From assembly GCA_041319085.1 (NCBI GenBank), contig CP101033.1, positions 3,126,501-3,190,500 of the forward strand: 64,000 nt of DNA. The letters run 5' to 3'. The position numbers were made by a program, and so were the translations under genes. The notes beneath the pieces are model-generated. The model made no database searches and was not told the origin of the DNA. It worked only from the letters and a program-made list of their open reading frames with translations. Of this stretch, positions 8,859 to 18,441 are shown one piece after another. Source of the DNA: Aeromonas veronii. GTDB taxonomy: Bacteria; Pseudomonadota; Gammaproteobacteria; Enterobacterales; Aeromonadaceae. Numbering within the stretch: the stretch's first letter is position 1; each line of letters opens with the position of its first letter.

Positions 8859-9803
8859 TCAGCTTTCCAGCACCTGACGCAGCCGCTCCTGCGTGACCCC
8901 CACCAGCAAGTCTGGCTGGAACTTGGAGATAAAGCGGTCACAGCCTACTTTCTTGACCATGGCCTCGTTGAAATTGCCACTGAGTGAAGTATTGAGGGTG
9001 ATAAAAAGATCGGCCATGCGCGGATCACTGCGCACCTCGTGGGTCAGACGGTAGCCGTCCATCTCCGGCATCTCGGCATCGGTGATCATCAAGAGGATCT
9101 CGTCGGTCACCTTCTTGCCGGCATCGCACCACCCCTTGAGCAGGGTCAGCGCCTGCAAGCCATCCTGGCACTCGATCACCTCAAGCCCAAGCTGGCCCAG
9201 GGTCTCGCGCACCTGATTGCGGGCGGTGCTGGAGTCATCGACGATCAGCACCTTGCGGCCATGCATCTCGGGCAGGATCTCCCGATCCAGCACCTCTTCG
9301 GAGATCCGAATGTCATAGGTGATGATCTCCGCCAGCACCTTCTCCACGTCGATGATCTCGACGATCTGATCGACCCCGTTTTCCGGGATGCGGGTGATGG
9401 CGGTGAGATAATTGGCGCGCCCGGCCGAACGCGGCGGCGGTAGGATATCCTTCCAGGTCATATTGACGATATGGGCCACCTGCCCCACCAGGAAGCCCTG
9501 AATAGTGCGGTTGTATTCGGTGATGATAAGGTTGGACTCGCAGTCGATGGGCATGGGGCGCATGCCGATGGCGCTGCGCAGGTTGATCACCGGGATCGAA
9601 CTGCCACGGATGTTGGCCACCCCGCTGATATTGTGATGGGAGCCCGGCATCTTGTTGAGATGGGGCAGCTTGACCACTTCCCGCACCTTGAACACGTTGA
9701 TAGCGAACATCTGGCGGGTGCCGAGACGAAACATCAACAACTCGAGGCGGTTTTCCCCCACCAGTTGAGTTCGTTGATCAACGGAATCCAATATACTCGC
9801 CAT
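8859..9803 (-). CDS. cheV: chemotaxis coupling protein CheV (CheW-REC)
   Basis: Couples chemoreceptors to CheA and adds a phosphorylatable adaptation switch. The 314-aa protein has a CheW domain (about 15-165; KLPHLNKMPGSHHNISGVANIRG is characteristic) and a response-regulator domain (about 180-305) with VLIVDDSS, the phospho-acceptor aspartate in MITDAEMPEMDG and the lysine in RFISKFQPD. It is the only chemotaxis adaptor in the window and is not clustered with cheA. A chemoreceptor gene lies at 56-58 kb. Confidence 0.93.
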   Translation of the reverse strand: MASILDSVDQRTQLVGENRLELLMFRLGTRQMFAINVFKVREVVKLPHLNKMPGSHHNISGVANIRGSSIPVINLRSAIGMRPMPIDCESNLIITEYNRTIQGFLVGQVAHIVNMTWKDILPPPRSAGRANYLTAITRIPENGVDQIVEIIDVEKVLAEIITYDIRISEEVLDREILPEMHGRKVLIVDDSSTARNQVRETLGQLGLEVIECQDGLQALTLLKGWCDAGKKVTDEILLMITDAEMPEMDGYRLTHEVRSDPRMADLFITLNTSLSGNFNEAMVKKVGCDRFISKFQPDLLVGVTQERLRQVLES

Positions 9804-9939
9804 ACGCTGATATCCATCTGATTATGAACCGACTCTATTATAAAGACTGCCCGCCAGGAAAGGCAGACGCATTTTCAACCAGAGCAACGAACAAATTTCA
9901 TTGTGGAGACGTGTGGGGAAAATAAATGACGGAGAAAAC

Positions 9940-9969
9940 AAAAAGACCACCGTGATGCGGTGGTCTTTT
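9940..9969 (-). terminator. terminator of the tRNA-Ala operon
   Basis: Stem aagaccacc/ggtggtctt; read leftward it is followed by a T-rich tract. It lies 20 bases beyond the last tRNA. Confidence 0.88.
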
Positions 9970-9988
9970 GCTTCTTGTAACAAGAATT

Positions 9989-10064
<76 letters not shown>

Positions 10065-10098
10065 GATGTGTGTGAATGACTGGAAGCCATTCTGAATT

Positions 10099-10174
<76 letters not shown>

Positions 10175-10222
10175 AAATTCGGTACTGAATGAATGGTTCT
10201 GGCGGCCATTCATCCTAAATAA

Positions 10223-10298
<76 letters not shown>

Positions 10299-10363
10299 AC
10301 AAAGGTCGGCTTGGGTGACATACACCGCACTGCCCTGGGTATTCAATACAACAATCAAGAATC

Positions 10364-10439
<76 letters not shown>

Positions 10440-10467
10440 TTTGATTCCAGATTGTGCGAGGAGAATT

Positions 10468-10543
<76 letters not shown>

Positions 10544-10588
10544 AACTCACCTCGGCGCTGACGAAGTTATCTCCGGCAACGGAGGCGC

Positions 10589-10617
10589 ATGATAGGCATC
10601 ACCCGCTTTGCTGTCAA
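10589..10617 (-). promoter_or_regulatory. strong sigma-70 promoter of the tRNA-Ala operon
   Basis: Read leftward: TTGACA (10617-10612), a 17-base spacer, and TATCAT (10594-10589), followed by a GC-rich GCGCC discriminator of the kind seen at stringently controlled stable-RNA promoters. An almost consensus element correctly placed for all five tRNAs. Confidence 0.88.
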
Positions 10618-10915
10618 CCCTAAAATAACCGAGGTTGATTCGTTTAGTCAAAATTGCAGCAGTTCGCTGTTTTTACCAGCAAGGAGCGTGCTATCTCTCT
10701 GTTTTATGACACAAATCGGCACAAGCTCCGATGCTCAAGCCCCGATAAGGTGCGGCTGTGAAGCACGTCATCTTCTCGATCCAACACGGCCGCGAGCTGG
10801 TCTCTTTGCTGGCTGGTCATCAGGTCTTCCCCCGCCACCCCAGGAAAGCCTTTCCATGAAGGGCATTGCATTTGAAAACCTTTTCCATGATTTTTGTAAA
10901 TTTACAACACAAAAA
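10618..10915. other. non-coding stretch upstream of the tRNA operon and the 40-codon ORF
   Basis: About 300 bases with no credible gene on either strand. It separates the leftward tRNA promoter from the rightward regulatory region of the small ORF. It becomes AT-rich after about 10865. I see no terminator-bounded RNA in it. Confidence 0.5.
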
Positions 10916-10966
10916 GTTGATCTAGCTCACAGATGGCCATAGGATCAAACCGTGACCCAGGTCACA
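10916..10966 (+). promoter_or_regulatory. two CRP/FNR-like sites upstream of the 40-codon ORF
   Basis: CGTGACCCAGGTCACA at 10951-10966 matches the CRP half-sites TGTGA-N6-TCACA at 9 of 10 positions. GTTGATCTAGCTCACA at 10916-10931 has one perfect half-site and also resembles an FNR half-site (TTGAT). The sites are 35 bases apart centre to centre. Which protein binds is inference. Confidence 0.6.
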
Positions 10967-11003
10967 CACCATAACCATGAATGACAGAGCGATGAGGTAA
11001 ACC

Positions 11004-11126
11004 ATGTTTGAGAATCTGGCAGTCCTGTTCCGCCTCAAGGGCGCAACCACCAAAAACACCGGCATTGTAGAGAAAGATGCCTATGCACCGTCCACCCGTG
11101 AATACTACTTCCGTTACGGTAAGTAA
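11004..11126 (+). CDS. 40-aa small protein of unknown function
   Basis: A short ORF with every sign of a real gene: GAGG 6 bases before the ATG, CRP-like sites upstream, and an intrinsic terminator at 11255-11280. It begins MFENLAVLFRLKGATTKN and ends REYYFRYGK, with a basic, aromatic C-terminus. No signal peptide or membrane segment is evident. I do not recognise the family. It is below the size limit of most gene finders and could easily be missed. Confidence 0.6.
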   Translation: MFENLAVLFRLKGATTKNTGIVEKDAYAPSTREYYFRYGK

Positions 11127-11254
11127 TTGCTGAAAGCCTTTCACGACAAACGTAATAAAACTACAACACACACATCATCACACAGCCCTCGAGAGGTGCT
11201 GCCCAGTCCGGGCCAGATGTTCCACGGCCAAACCTGAACTCCACCAAACAAGAA

Positions 11255-11280
11255 TGGGGCCCGCAGGCCCCACTTTTTTT
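11255..11280 (+). terminator. terminator downstream of the 40-codon ORF
   Basis: Stem tggggcc/ggccccac with a cgca loop followed by a run of T. It is oriented for rightward transcription; the next gene (crbS) runs leftward. Confidence 0.88.
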
Positions 11281-11302
11281 AGTTATTTTGCCTGAGATAC
11301 CA

Positions 11303-14300
11303 CTATCGCAGCAGCAGGCTGTTCATCAGAGCCCGCAATTTGAGCGGTTTAACCGGCTTGCTGATGTAGCCATACCCCCCTTCGCGGATCTGCGCCTGCA
11401 ACTCGCTCTTGCGATCGGCGCTGATGATGATCCCTCCCAGCTCGTCGCTACACACCTGGCGCAGCGCAGCCAGCGCCTCCAGCCCGGTCTTGCCGTCGTC
11501 GAGGTGATAATCCGAGAGCACCAGTCTCGGCACAAACCCTTCAGCCAGCAGTGCCTCGGCTTCAGCCAGATCGACGGCGCAACGCACCTCGCAGCCCCAA
11601 CGTCCGAGCAAAGTGCTCATGGCGGTCAGAATGTCCCGCTCATTGTCGATACAGAGTACGGCGACCCCCTCCAACTGGCTGTCGCGCACCACTGGCGCCG
11701 CCAGCTGATGGGCTGTGACCGGCCGGGTCGCCAGATTGAGGGTCACCGCAAAAACCGACCCCTTGCCCGGCCAGCTCTGCAGGGTGAGCTGATGACCGAG
11801 CACCTGCGAGATGCCGCGGGCGATGGCAAGCCCCAGACCCAACCCCTGCTCCTTGGCGGTGCGGGAGTGATCGAGGCGGGAGAACTCGTCGAAGATCGCC
11901 TCCTGCTTGTCTTGCGGGATGCCGGGGCCGTTGTCCCATACCTCGATGCGGATCTTATCCCCCATCCGGCGGCAACCGAGCAGCACCCGGCCACCCGGGT
12001 TATAGCGAAACGCATTGGTCAGGAAGTTCTGCAGTACCCGGCGCAGCAGCCGCACATCGCTGTGCACTGCATGCTTGCTCTCCACCACCGAGAAGTGGAT
12101 CCCCCCCGCCTGCGCCAGCACGCCAAACTCCGCCTTCAGGTTGTCGAACAGATCGCGCAGGGCGAAGTCGAGCTTTTTGGCCTTGAACTTGCCCGCTTCG
12201 AGTCGCGAAATATCGAGCAGGTCGGTGATAAGATCCTCGGTCGCCCCCAACGCATCATCGATATGACGGGCGATACGGGCCTGCTCGCCAGCTGCGGGCA
12301 GCATCTCCAGCAAGGAGGAGGTAAACAGCTTGGCGGCATTGAGGGGCTGGGTCAGATCGTGGCTGACCGCCGCCAGAAAACGGCTCTTGGAGTGGTTGGC
12401 CCGCTCCACCTGCTGGTTCACCAGCAGTAGTTGGCGGTTGAGTTCGGAGAGCTCGTGGGTACGCTCGGCCACCCGCGCCTCCAGATGTTCGTTGGCTTCG
12501 CGCAGCACCCGCTCGGCATCGCGAAACGGGGTGATGTCGGTAAAGGTCATGACGAAGCCGCCGGCGGGCATGGGGTTGCCCTGCATCTCGATCACCCGGC
12601 CATCCGGGCGCTCCCGCGCAGAGATATGGGCGCTGCCGCGCTTCATAAAAGCGACCCGCCGCGCCACGTGATCCTCGATATCACCGGGGCCACAGAGCCC
12701 TTGCTGGGCGTTGTAGCGGATGATCTCCTCGATGGAGCGCCCCGCCTGAATAAGCCCCGGCGGATAGTGGAACAGCTCGATGTAACGGCGGTTCCAGGCC
12801 ACCAGTTTGAGATCCCTGTCCACCACCGAGATCCCCTGCCCGATATGCTCGATCGCTCCCTGCAGCAGGCCGCGGTTGAAGCGAAACACGTCGGAGGCCT
12901 CATCGACGATGGTGGCGATCTCCTCGAGCTGCATGTTGCGCCCCTGCAGGGCAGAGGCGAGCACCAACCGTGCCGACGAGGTGCCAAACACCCCCGCCAG
13001 CAGCCGCTCGGTGTGGGCGATCAATTCGGCCGAGGCCTGCATCTGGGGCGCCAGGGTGCCGCCCCGCTCACCGGCGAAGCGGCCAAAGGCGCGCTTGACC
13101 CGGCTTGAACCGACAAAGCGGGCCGCCAGCATCTCCAGCTCCTTGACCGAAACCCGCGCCTGATAGAGAGCGGCAGTATCACGGCTCGGCTTGCCGACAA
13201 AGTTAGCCGCCTGCAGCCGCTCGCTCACCGCCGGACGGGAGAGCAGGGATCCGGCCACATAGCCAAGCAGGTTGAAGAGCAGGCTCAGGAAGGTGCACCA
13301 GGCCCCGAGACTCAGCTCGCGAAACGCAGGCCAGTCAGGCGGCGCCAGCAGCTCGGCCAATGGCGAACCGGCCAGCAAGCCACTCTCCACCAGCAGGGTC
13401 ACAAACCAGAGGCTCACTCCTAGGCTCAACCCAAGATAGACCCCCTTGCGATTGCCGTGACGCCAGTAAAGGCCGAGCAGCAGGGCTGGCGCAAACTGGG
13501 CCACCGCGCCAAAGGAGAGATAGCCGATACGGGAAAGACTGGTGAGATCGCCGAGCCAAAGGTAGAGCCCCCAGGCCGCCAGCAAGATCAGCAGGATGGC
13601 GCCACGGCGCACCTGCAACAGCAGCCGCACCAGCCGCTCGTCGCGCCCCTGCCGCCAGAAGCGGCGCAGCAGCACCGGCAACACCAGATCGTTGCTCACC
13701 ATGATCGCCAGTGCTATGGTGCAGACGATCACCATACCGGTGGCCGCCGAGGTACCGCCGAGGAAGGCCAGCATCGCCATGCCATCGAACCCGAGGGCCA
13801 TCGGCAGGCTGATCACATAGGTGTCGGAGGCCATGTCGGCCCCCACCCACTGCTTGCCCGCCAGCGCCAGCGGCCAGATAAACAGCCCCATCACGAACAG
13901 GTAGAGCGGGAAGATCCAGCGCGCCCAGTGCAGATCCTGCCCCTGATTGTTCTCCACCACAGTCACATGAAACTGGCGCGGCAGGCAGATGACGGCGCAC
14001 ATCGCCAGCACCGTATAGATGGCGAGCTCCAGCAGGTTGCCGGGGCTCACCGCCACCACCTGCGCAAAGAAGTCGCGGGTCACCTGCTCGTGGGCAACGC
14101 CGGGTTTGCTAAAAATCAGCCAGAGGGCGAAGCCACCCACCGCGATAAAGGCCAGCAATTTGACCACCGACTCGAAGGCGATGGCCACCACCATCCCCCT
14201 GTGGTGCTCGGTGGCATCGAGATGGCGGGTACCGAACAATATGCTGAACAGTGCCAGCAGCAGGGTGACCCCGAGCGCCAACTCGCTGGTGTTGCTGGTC

Positions 14301-14758
14301 GGGCTGATGCCACCGCTGTTGGCCATCAGCAGATCCAGCCCGGTGACGATGGCTTTGAGCTGCAACACCAGATAGGGGAGGATCCCCATGATGGCGATGA
14401 GGGAGATCACCATGGCGAGCCGTTGGGATTTGCCGTAACGGGCGGCGATAAAGTCGGCGATGGAGGTGATGTGCTCGCGCTTGGCCACCAGAATGAGGCG
14501 GGCCAGCAGCCGCCAGCCAAACAGAAAGACCAGCATGGGGCCAAGGTAGATGGGCACCGGCGACCAGGGGGATTCACTCGCCTGCCCCACGGTGCCGAAG
14601 AAGGTCCAGGAGGTGCAGTAGACCGCCAGCGACAGGCTGTAGAGCAGCGGCTGCCCCGTCATGCGATGCCGCTTGTACTTGTCCGCCACGAAGGCGATCA
14701 GAAACAGCAGCCCCAGATAGGTGAGCGACAATCCGATCAGCAGCCATCCCTGGTGCAT
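11303..14758 (-). CDS. crbS: CrbS/CbrA-type sensor: SSS transporter-like domain fused to hybrid histidine kinase
   Basis: A 1151-aa inner-membrane sensor. Residues 1 to about 500 form a sodium/solute-symporter-like domain of 12-13 membrane segments. A linker and a PAS domain (about 640-760, VDRDLKLVAWNRRYIELF) follow, then a HisKA domain with the phospho-acceptor H800 in AAVSHDLTQPLN, an HATPase with DNGPGIP and GLGLGLAIARG, and a receiver domain with phospho-acceptor D1083 in LVLSDYHLDD. CrbS of Vibrio and CbrA of Pseudomonas share this architecture and control acetate or carbon/nitrogen utilisation through a separate response regulator (CrbR/CbrB), which is not in this window. ATG 14758 has AAGGAG 8 bases upstream. 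Confidence 0.88.
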   Translation of the reverse strand: MHQGWLLIGLSLTYLGLLFLIAFVADKYKRHRMTGQPLLYSLSLAVYCTSWTFFGTVGQASESPWSPVPIYLGPMLVFLFGWRLLARLILVAKREHITSIADFIAARYGKSQRLAMVISLIAIMGILPYLVLQLKAIVTGLDLLMANSGGISPTSNTSELALGVTLLLALFSILFGTRHLDATEHHRGMVVAIAFESVVKLLAFIAVGGFALWLIFSKPGVAHEQVTRDFFAQVVAVSPGNLLELAIYTVLAMCAVICLPRQFHVTVVENNQGQDLHWARWIFPLYLFVMGLFIWPLALAGKQWVGADMASDTYVISLPMALGFDGMAMLAFLGGTSAATGMVIVCTIALAIMVSNDLVLPVLLRRFWRQGRDERLVRLLLQVRRGAILLILLAAWGLYLWLGDLTSLSRIGYLSFGAVAQFAPALLLGLYWRHGNRKGVYLGLSLGVSLWFVTLLVESGLLAGSPLAELLAPPDWPAFRELSLGAWCTFLSLLFNLLGYVAGSLLSRPAVSERLQAANFVGKPSRDTAALYQARVSVKELEMLAARFVGSSRVKRAFGRFAGERGGTLAPQMQASAELIAHTERLLAGVFGTSSARLVLASALQGRNMQLEEIATIVDEASDVFRFNRGLLQGAIEHIGQGISVVDRDLKLVAWNRRYIELFHYPPGLIQAGRSIEEIIRYNAQQGLCGPGDIEDHVARRVAFMKRGSAHISARERPDGRVIEMQGNPMPAGGFVMTFTDITPFRDAERVLREANEHLEARVAERTHELSELNRQLLLVNQQVERANHSKSRFLAAVSHDLTQPLNAAKLFTSSLLEMLPAAGEQARIARHIDDALGATEDLITDLLDISRLEAGKFKAKKLDFALRDLFDNLKAEFGVLAQAGGIHFSVVESKHAVHSDVRLLRRVLQNFLTNAFRYNPGGRVLLGCRRMGDKIRIEVWDNGPGIPQDKQEAIFDEFSRLDHSRTAKEQGLGLGLAIARGISQVLGHQLTLQSWPGKGSVFAVTLNLATRPVTAHQLAAPVVRDSQLEGVAVLCIDNERDILTAMSTLLGRWGCEVRCAVDLAEAEALLAEGFVPRLVLSDYHLDDGKTGLEALAALRQVCSDELGGIIISADRKSELQAQIREGGYGYISKPVKPLKLRALMNSLLLR

Positions 14759-15081
14759 CGATAACTCCTTGTCTATGTTGATTTTTTGTATACAACCTCG
14801 CCAGTCTAGAGAGGCGGCAGCCAAAAGTCATCCTCTTCGGACAGGCTCATGGTGCTGGCGATGCGCGAGGCCACACTGCGGGCCGAACACCAGATGACCG
14901 CCCGCGAGCTGGCGCTGGCTCATCGAGGATTATCACAAGATCTGGTAGCGTGCGGGCACTCGGACGAAGTGCTAAGGATGCAGAATCGGGATAATCTGAC
15001 GCGTCTGACGCAGATGTGCGTGTTCCTAGCGTTCTCTCTTAAGCGTCCCTGCTGTTGCTACGGTTTTGTCGAGAAAAGCAG
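14759..15081. other. intergenic region between crbS and folA
   Basis: Contains the crbS leader. An open frame on the plus strand (14849-15112) has no ribosome binding site and overlaps the end of folA, so I do not call it. No clear terminator for folA is visible. Confidence 0.4.
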
Positions 15082-15573
15082 TCAGCGCCGCTGCCAACTC
15101 TCGAAACAGTAGGAGTGCGGGTTCTTCTCGTCGGCAGGGTGGCTCTCGCTGTCGATGCGCAGCCACTGGCCATCGTCAAAAACGGGGAAGCGGGTATCCC
15201 CTTCAACGGCCAGATCGATTTGCGTCAGGTAGAGGCAATCCGCACTCGGTAACATCTCGGCATAGAGATGACCGCCACCGATCACCATCAACTCCGCCAC
15301 CGAGCTGCTAGCCAACAGAGCCAGCGCCGCCTCGACGGAGCCCACCACCTCGATGCCCTCGGCCTGATAGCCGGGATTGCGGCTGATCACCAGATTGCGC
15401 CGTCCGGGCAACGGTCGACCGATCGATTCAAAGGTCTTGCGTCCCATCAATACCGGTTTGCCGAGGGTCAGCCGTTTGAAGTGGGCCAGATCGGCAGGCA
15501 GATGCCAGGGCATCTGGTTGTCCTTGCCGATCACCCGGTCGCGGGCCATGGCGGCAATCATGGAAATCTTCAT
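15082..15573 (-). CDS. folA: dihydrofolate reductase
   Basis: Reduces dihydrofolate to tetrahydrofolate with NADPH; essential for thymidylate, purine and glycine synthesis and the target of trimethoprim. The 163-aa protein starts MKISMIAAMARDRVIGKDNQ and carries MPWHLPADLAHFKRLT with the active-site acidic residue, MGRKTFESIGRPLPGR (NADPH binding) and VIGGGHLYAEML. This is the chromosomal type and not a plasmid Dfr. ATG 15573 is chosen over an in-frame GTG at 15585; AGAGG lies just upstream. Confidence 0.96.
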   Translation of the reverse strand: MKISMIAAMARDRVIGKDNQMPWHLPADLAHFKRLTLGKPVLMGRKTFESIGRPLPGRRNLVISRNPGYQAEGIEVVGSVEAALALLASSSVAELMVIGGGHLYAEMLPSADCLYLTQIDLAVEGDTRFPVFDDGQWLRIDSESHPADEKNPHSYCFESWQRR

Positions 15574-15591
15574 GGGGCCTCTCACCGTCTG

Positions 15592-16059
15592 TCAGATTAT
15601 GGGGCGGTTACGGTACACGACCAGAGAGGGGATCGCCAAACCGAAACTGAGGGCGCCAACGATAAAGAGCGCCTTGAGGCCGTTCTCCACCGCACTCTGG
15701 ATAAGCTCCATGCTCACCCCCGAGATATTGAGCTCCACCACCGCAATCATGGTCTTGAACGCATAGCTGCCCGGGATCATCGGAATGATGGAGGCGACGC
15801 TGAACACCGGACGCGGCGCCAGCAGACGGCGCGACCAGTAGACACAGACAAAGCCGACCGTGGTCGCCGCCGCCAGCGTCGCCCACTCGATGGGCATACC
15901 GTAGTGAATGAGCAAGGTGCGCAGACTGTGAGCCAGCGCCCCGCCCATGGCGCAATATTTCAGCATCCGCGGCGGCACGTTGAACAGCATGGCAAAGCCC
16001 ACCGCCGGGATGGAGGACCAGAAGGCATCCTTGGCCAGTAACCAGAGCAGATCCGTCAT
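15592..16059 (-). CDS. small subunit of threonine/serine or dicarboxylate exporter (YjjB/ThrE C-domain type)
   Basis: A 155-aa membrane protein with about four hydrophobic segments, matching the DUF3815 half of ThrE. In E. coli YjjB works with YjjP and has been linked to succinate export; the actinobacterial fused ThrE exports threonine and serine. The start ATG overlaps the stop of the upstream gene (ATGA), so the two are translationally coupled. The export substrate in this organism cannot be told from sequence. Confidence 0.85.
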   Translation of the reverse strand: MTDLLWLLAKDAFWSSIPAVGFAMLFNVPPRMLKYCAMGGALAHSLRTLLIHYGMPIEWATLAAATTVGFVCVYWSRRLLAPRPVFSVASIIPMIPGSYAFKTMIAVVELNISGVSMELIQSAVENGLKALFIVGALSFGLAIPSLVVYRNRPII

Positions 16060-16853
16060 ACTTTCCACCCCCAGATCCCGGTCAACGACATGGCGAGAAT
16101 GATGCCGATGGCAGCGCTGATGGTCAGCAGGGTTGCCGTGCCCCAGCGGGCCAGCCCCATGTTGAAGTAGCCCTTGACCATATCGGAGACAGCATTGATG
16201 AGCGGAAACCCCGGCACCAACAGCAGCACGCTGGCCGCCATGGCGAGGTAGGGCTGACTGCCCCAGCCAAAGAAGGTGGCGCTGGAGGAGAGCAAGGTGG
16301 CAATAAAGCCGGTGGCAGCAAAGTTGATGAGCGGGCTATGGTGATGACGAGCAATCAGCTGGCGCACCCGCATCGCCACGGCAGACGAGAAGCTGGTCAC
16401 CAGGAAGATGGGCCAGTCACCGCCAAACAGCAGGCTGAAAGCGCCACAAGAGAGCCCGACCATGGTGACCACCAGCCAGGGGTGATAGTGGAAGGGGACG
16501 ATGGCTTCGAGGCGCTGGCGCACTTCACGGGCACCAATCAGCTCTTTCTCCGCCATGATGCAGATCCGTTGGATCTCGCACACCACCTGCATATTGATGC
16601 CATGTTCACGCACCCGCCGGGTCGTGGTGACACAGCCCCCCTGATAGAGGCTGGTGAGCACGATGGCGCTCGAGGAGATGGCCATTTCGACACTCTCCAG
16701 CCCCAGCGCCATCCCCAGCCGCACCGTGGTCTGCTCGATGATCCGGCTCTCCGCCCCGAACTGAGCCAACATCTGGCCCACCTTGACGATAATGCGGGTG
16801 ATCTCTGTCTGTTGCTCCCGCGACAACACCCGTCTTGGTGTGATACTTCTCAT
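16056..16853 (-). CDS. large subunit of threonine/serine or dicarboxylate exporter (YjjP/ThrE N-domain type, DUF1212)
   Basis: A 265-aa protein with a soluble N-terminal half (REQQTEITRIIVKVGQMLAQFGAESRIIEQ) and about five C-terminal membrane segments, as in the DUF1212 half of ThrE. It overlaps the YjjB-like gene by four bases, so both subunits are made together. ATG 16853 follows AAGGG closely; a TTG seven codons upstream is possible. Confidence 0.87.
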   Translation of the reverse strand: MRSITPRRVLSREQQTEITRIIVKVGQMLAQFGAESRIIEQTTVRLGMALGLESVEMAISSSAIVLTSLYQGGCVTTTRRVREHGINMQVVCEIQRICIMAEKELIGAREVRQRLEAIVPFHYHPWLVVTMVGLSCGAFSLLFGGDWPIFLVTSFSSAVAMRVRQLIARHHHSPLINFAATGFIATLLSSSATFFGWGSQPYLAMAASVLLLVPGFPLINAVSDMVKGYFNMGLARWGTATLLTISAAIGIILAMSLTGIWGWKV

Positions 16854-17086
16854 AATCCCTTCGAGTCGTAGCAATAAAAATTTCGGCCATATTAGCCTAA
16901 CTTTTACTGTTATTCATCCACCCCTATCACAACCTGGTTGATGAGTTATTACATGAAGGGGAAAGATGTTACATTACAAATACATTACGACTAACATTAA
17001 AAACCATAACAATCAGGGCGCCATCAACCCCTTTATTTTGCCCCCCCCTATCTCGCTCAAATATCAGCAAGTGGGGTTATTGCAGA

Positions 17087-17422
17087 TTATTTATGACGTC
17101 GATAGTCTGCCAGATGGATTATTTTACCACTGCCATCGTTTTCAGGCGGAGAGCCACCCTTTTCTCTGAATTGGATCATTTCGCTGCGCATCACATAAAA
17201 GGATTCCCACATCATGTTGGCAATCCGGATACAGCTATCGAGATTGTTTTTCGCCAAGCGGCGCTGGCCATCAATCTTGAACTGCAACCCGCGCAAACGG
17301 CGCTGCTGATCGGGGCTCGCTCGTGCAATCAACAGGTCGACCTGCTGCTCCAGGATCGCATCCAGCCGGGAAGGCTCACGCGCAGCCAACTCCTTCAGGG
17401 TGTCAAAATCAGGCAACTCCAT
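17087..17422 (-). CDS. DUF3135 family protein
   Basis: Small cytoplasmic protein of 111 aa beginning MELPDFDTLKELAAREP, a signature of the DUF3135 family found in Vibrio, Shewanella and Aeromonas. It is largely helical and charged, with no membrane segment. Function is unknown. Neither flanking gene suggests a role. Confidence 0.75.
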   Translation of the reverse strand: MELPDFDTLKELAAREPSRLDAILEQQVDLLIARASPDQQRRLRGLQFKIDGQRRLAKNNLDSCIRIANMMWESFYVMRSEMIQFREKGGSPPENDGSGKIIHLADYRRHK

Positions 17423-17827
17423 ATGCCCTCCCAGGTAACGCCAAAGGGCAGCACAAGCCTGTGCTGCATCCCTATCTCACACTGAACCCGCGCTCATTCT
17501 ATTCTCTGTATACGATGCCGATATAAAGGGTTCAATCAACCAGATAGCGACCTTCAGGGTATTATCGATATTGGCAGCATCTCTCTATTTAAATTTCGTT
17601 AAGGATCAAACGATTATTTTTATTAATCGGCTCACCGGTTACTTATAAAATTTTGTCTGATGCAATTTGTTTTTTATTGCCTATCAATAAGTGGCAGCTC
17701 GCAATTTTCGCTTCATTCGACGCTGGATAATCGGAATCCGGAAGGCTCGACTTTTCTGACGATTTAACTTATCTCACTGATTATGCTATTTTAATTTCCA
17801 CTTTTATCCGACATTCAAGAGCAGACC
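17423..17827. other. AT-rich intergenic region upstream of mogA
   Basis: About 400 bases, much more AT-rich than the flanking genes. It holds a candidate mogA promoter, TTAACT (17764-17769), a 17-base spacer and TATTTT (17787-17792). No ORF or recognisable riboswitch is seen. Confidence 0.45.
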
Positions 17828-18358
17828 ATGAGCAAGGCAAAAATCGGTATCGTCACCGTCAGCGATCGCGCCAGCGCGGGCATCTATGAAGACCTTTCCG
17901 GCAAGGCCATCATCGACACCCTGAACGCCTATCTGACCTCGGCGTGGGAGCCCGTCTATCAGGTGATCCCCGATGAGCAGGATCAGATTGAAGCGACCCT
18001 GATCCGGCTGGCGGATCAGGAGCAGTGTTGTCTCATCGTCACCACCGGCGGCACCGGCCCGGCCAAGCGGGATGTCACGCCGGAAGCGACCGAAGCGGTG
18101 TGTGATCGCATGATGCCGGGCTTTGGCGAGTTGATGCGGGCCGAATCCCTCAAGTTTGTGCCGACCGCCATTCTGTCGCGCCAGACCGCCGGACTGCGCG
18201 ATGACACCCTGATCGTCAATCTGCCGGGCAAACCCAAATCGATCCGCGAGTGTCTGGATGCGGTCTTCCCCGCCATCCCCTACTGCATCGATTTGATGGA
18301 GGGGCCTTATCTCGAATGCGATGAAACCGTCATCAAGCCATTTCGGCCGAAAAAATAG
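17828..18358 (+). CDS. mogA: molybdopterin adenylyltransferase
   Basis: Adenylates molybdopterin as the activation step before molybdate insertion in molybdenum-cofactor synthesis. The 176-aa protein has IGIVTVSDRASAGIYEDLSG, the conserved TTGGTGPAKRDVTPEAT motif of the MoaB/MogA fold and LPGKPKSIRECLDAVFP. Length is typical for MogA (E. coli about 195 aa). It stands alone between a candidate promoter and a strong terminator. Confidence 0.93.
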   Translation: MSKAKIGIVTVSDRASAGIYEDLSGKAIIDTLNAYLTSAWEPVYQVIPDEQDQIEATLIRLADQEQCCLIVTTGGTGPAKRDVTPEATEAVCDRMMPGFGELMRAESLKFVPTAILSRQTAGLRDDTLIVNLPGKPKSIRECLDAVFPAIPYCIDLMEGPYLECDETVIKPFRPKK

Positions 18359-18370
18359 CGAACCCGACCA

Positions 18371-18410
18371 TAAAAAATAATGGCGAGCCACGGCTCGCCA
18401 TTATTTTTTA
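18371..18410. terminator. bidirectional terminator after mogA
   Basis: Nearly perfect stem aaaaaataatggcgagcc/ggctcgccattatttttt. It serves mogA and the convergent YaaI-like gene. Confidence 0.92.
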
Positions 18411-18441
18411 CTCATCTGTGTGCGCAGACAACCTGCATCGA

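Noticed and set aside
13457..14764. 435-codon open frame opposite crbS
   Set aside because: Histidine/glutamine-rich translation typical of the antisense of membrane-protein codons; crbS motifs on the other strand are unambiguous.
14849..15112. 87-codon ORF between crbS and folA
   Set aside because: No ribosome binding site, odd cysteine-rich C-terminus, and overlap with the folA 3' end.
16966..17169. 67-codon ORF upstream of mogA region
   Set aside because: Overlaps the DUF3135 gene in antisense, runs through the C8 tract and lacks translation signals.
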